Below, one piece after another: positions 4,963-6,085 of a DNA stretch of 6,085 nucleotides (the stretch's first letter is position 1; each line of letters begins with the position of its first letter). Origin of the DNA: DATEAV01 sp964513155. GTDB taxonomy: Bacteria > Chloroflexota > Anaerolineae > Anaerolineales > E44-bin32. Made by a program: the position numbers and the translations under genes. The DNA lies in contig CAZEMA010000130.1 in the NCBI GenBank assembly GCA_964513155.1, positions 1 through 6,085 of the forward strand, read 5' to 3'. Under the pieces are notes generated by a model. It was not told where the DNA came from and did no database searches. It saw only the letters and a list, made by a program, of their open reading frames with translations.

Positions 4963-6085
4963 ATGAAGACAGCGATCCCGGTTGAAGACGGCGACACACT
5001 GGCGGCGGTGCGAGGCTTCTTGGGGAAGCTCCTGGAGACGGGGGCGGTTGAGGCCCTGTTCGTGCCTCTGGAAACCGTCGGCGGGGCGATCCTGCCCGCT
5101 CTGGTGACCGACCCGGCCCGGATGAAGGATGCCAACCCGCTGGCCCCGATCATGCCGATCAACGGCGCCCGTGCCGTGTCGGCTGTGACGGGCAAGCAGG
5201 CACCGGCCCGGATTGGCGCAGTCCTACGGCCATGCGAGATCCGAGCTCTGGTCGAGCTGGTCAAGCTCCAGCAGGCAACCCTCGAGGGTGTCACATTGAT
5301 CGGCTTGGACTGCCCCGGCACCTTCGAGTTGCCCGCTTACTTGGCCAAGAGGTGGGCCGGCGGGGCCAGCCTGGCCGACTACCTGACGATCTCCAGGGAG
5401 GGCGGCGAGCTCAAGCTGGACGGCCTGGATGCGCGGCAGGCCTGCCAGATGTGCCTCAACCCGGTCCCGGAGCACACAGCCATTCATCTGGAACTGATCG
5501 GCGTGGATTCCAGCCAGGCGATCCCGGTGACCGTGGCCGACGAGATTGCGGCCAAACTCGGCCTGACTGCGTCTAGCCCGGCTGGCCCGGAGGCCCGCCA
5601 GGCAGCGGTCGACCGCCTGATAGCCACCCACACCCAGACGCGGGAGAGGGACCTGGCGGCCGTCCGGGCGGAGATCAACTCCAATGGCGGCCTGCCGAGC
5701 CTCTTCACCGCCTGCATCCGGTGCCACAACTGCATGACCGCCTGCCCGATCTGCTACTGCAAGACCTGCCTGTTCAAGTCGGCCTCCTTCGATCACAAGC
5801 CCGATCACTACCTGAACGCCGCCCGACGCAAGGGCGCGGTGCGGCTCCTGAGCGACGCCCTGCTCTTCCAGGTGACACGCATGAACCACATGAGCGCCTC
5901 CTGCGTCAGCTGCGGCATGTGTACCTCTGCCTGCCCCTCGGACATCCCGGTCGGGGCGATCTTCAGCGCCATCGGCGCACAGGTCCAGGCCGCCTTCGAT
6001 TACGTGCCCGGTCGAAGCCTGGAGGAGCCGCTGCCGCTGGTCACCTTCCGGGAGAGTGAGTGGACAGAGGTAGGCGAGGCGAAAT
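4963..6085 (+). CDS. FrhB/FdhB-like subunit (coenzyme F420 hydrogenase/dehydrogenase beta family) with C-terminal two-cluster ferredoxin region, 3' partial
   Basis: Open frame from ATG 4963 to the right edge: 374 codons plus one base, no stop. The protein begins MKTAIPVEDGDTLAAVRGFL. The FrhB/FdhB pattern is visible as AVLRPCEIRALVELVKLQQA (C91) and LIGLDCPGTFE (C117), followed by CQMC (C161, C164). The C-terminal part holds CIRCHNCMTACP (C251, C254, C257, C261), running into ICYCKTC (C264, C266, C269), and CVSCGMCTSACP (C314, C317, C320, C324), enough for at least two [4Fe-4S] clusters. In methanogens this family binds FAD and reacts with F420, paired with a hydrogenase or with the formate dehydrogenase catalytic subunit FdhA. 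Next to hdrA and mvhD, a formate dehydrogenase beta-type role is the best guess, with a catalytic-subunit gene expected downstream. The substrate (F420, NAD(P)H or only internal transfer) cannot be settled here. The tail EEPLPLVTFRESEWTEVGEAK looks close to complete. Confidence 0.88.
   Translation, partial: MKTAIPVEDGDTLAAVRGFLGKLLETGAVEALFVPLETVGGAILPALVTDPARMKDANPLAPIMPINGARAVSAVTGKQAPARIGAVLRPCEIRALVELVKLQQATLEGVTLIGLDCPGTFELPAYLAKRWAGGASLADYLTISREGGELKLDGLDARQACQMCLNPVPEHTAIHLELIGVDSSQAIPVTVADEIAAKLGLTASSPAGPEARQAAVDRLIATHTQTRERDLAAVRAEINSNGGLPSLFTACIRCHNCMTACPICYCKTCLFKSASFDHKPDHYLNAARRKGAVRLLSDALLFQVTRMNHMSASCVSCGMCTSACPSDIPVGAIFSAIGAQVQAAFDYVPGRSLEEPLPLVTFRESEWTEVGEAK

Noticed and set aside
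4365..5321. 318-codon open frame on the minus strand
   Set aside because: It spans the end of the HdrA fusion, all of mvhD and the start of the FrhB-like gene, all well supported on the plus strand; its translation has no recognised motif.
5224..5889. 221-codon open frame on the minus strand
   Set aside because: Antisense to the FrhB/FdhB-like gene, with no visible motif or ribosome binding site support.

Overview
This GC-rich window looks like bacterial chromosome. Coding is dense, all on the + strand, with purine-rich ribosome binding sites in front of the two starts that can be seen. It holds part of one operon for flavin/iron-sulfur electron transfer: an HdrA-type gene entering from the left edge, a complete mvhD-type gene, and an FrhB/FdhB-type gene leaving at the right edge. 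The gene set and protein style suggest an anaerobe. HdrA proteins carrying a GltD-like module are, from memory, common in uncultured Chloroflexota (Anaerolineae) and some other anaerobic bacteria. The lineage is a guess.

Bases 1-4395 encode a very large fused protein, 1464 residues in the window, lacking only its N-terminus. It contains two HdrA modules in tandem. A complete GltD/NfnL-like NAD(P)H:FAD oxidoreductase module sits inside the first one, between the two cluster-binding halves of that module's internal ferredoxin domain. The second HdrA module has the N-terminal CxC domain, its own flavin domain and the C-terminal two-cluster ferredoxin. A 68-base gap with a strong hairpin and a 14-base tandem repeat follows. 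Next come the MvhD-like [2Fe-2S] adaptor (4464-4898), a 64-base gap with a weaker hairpin, and an FrhB/FdhB-like flavin/Fe-S subunit (4963 to the right edge).

In methanogens, MvhD links HdrA to a hydrogenase or formate dehydrogenase, and FrhB/FdhB is the flavin subunit of F420-linked hydrogenase or formate dehydrogenase. By analogy, these genes probably build a soluble complex that moves electrons between an FdhB-linked catalytic subunit (probably encoded just downstream), MvhD and the HdrA fusion. The embedded GltD-like module adds a likely NAD(P)H site, so flavin-based electron bifurcation or confurcation between NAD(P)H, ferredoxin and formate or H2 is a reasonable hypothesis. HdrB and HdrC are not in the window, so the terminal partner is unknown. 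No tRNA, rRNA, CRISPR array or mobile element was seen.
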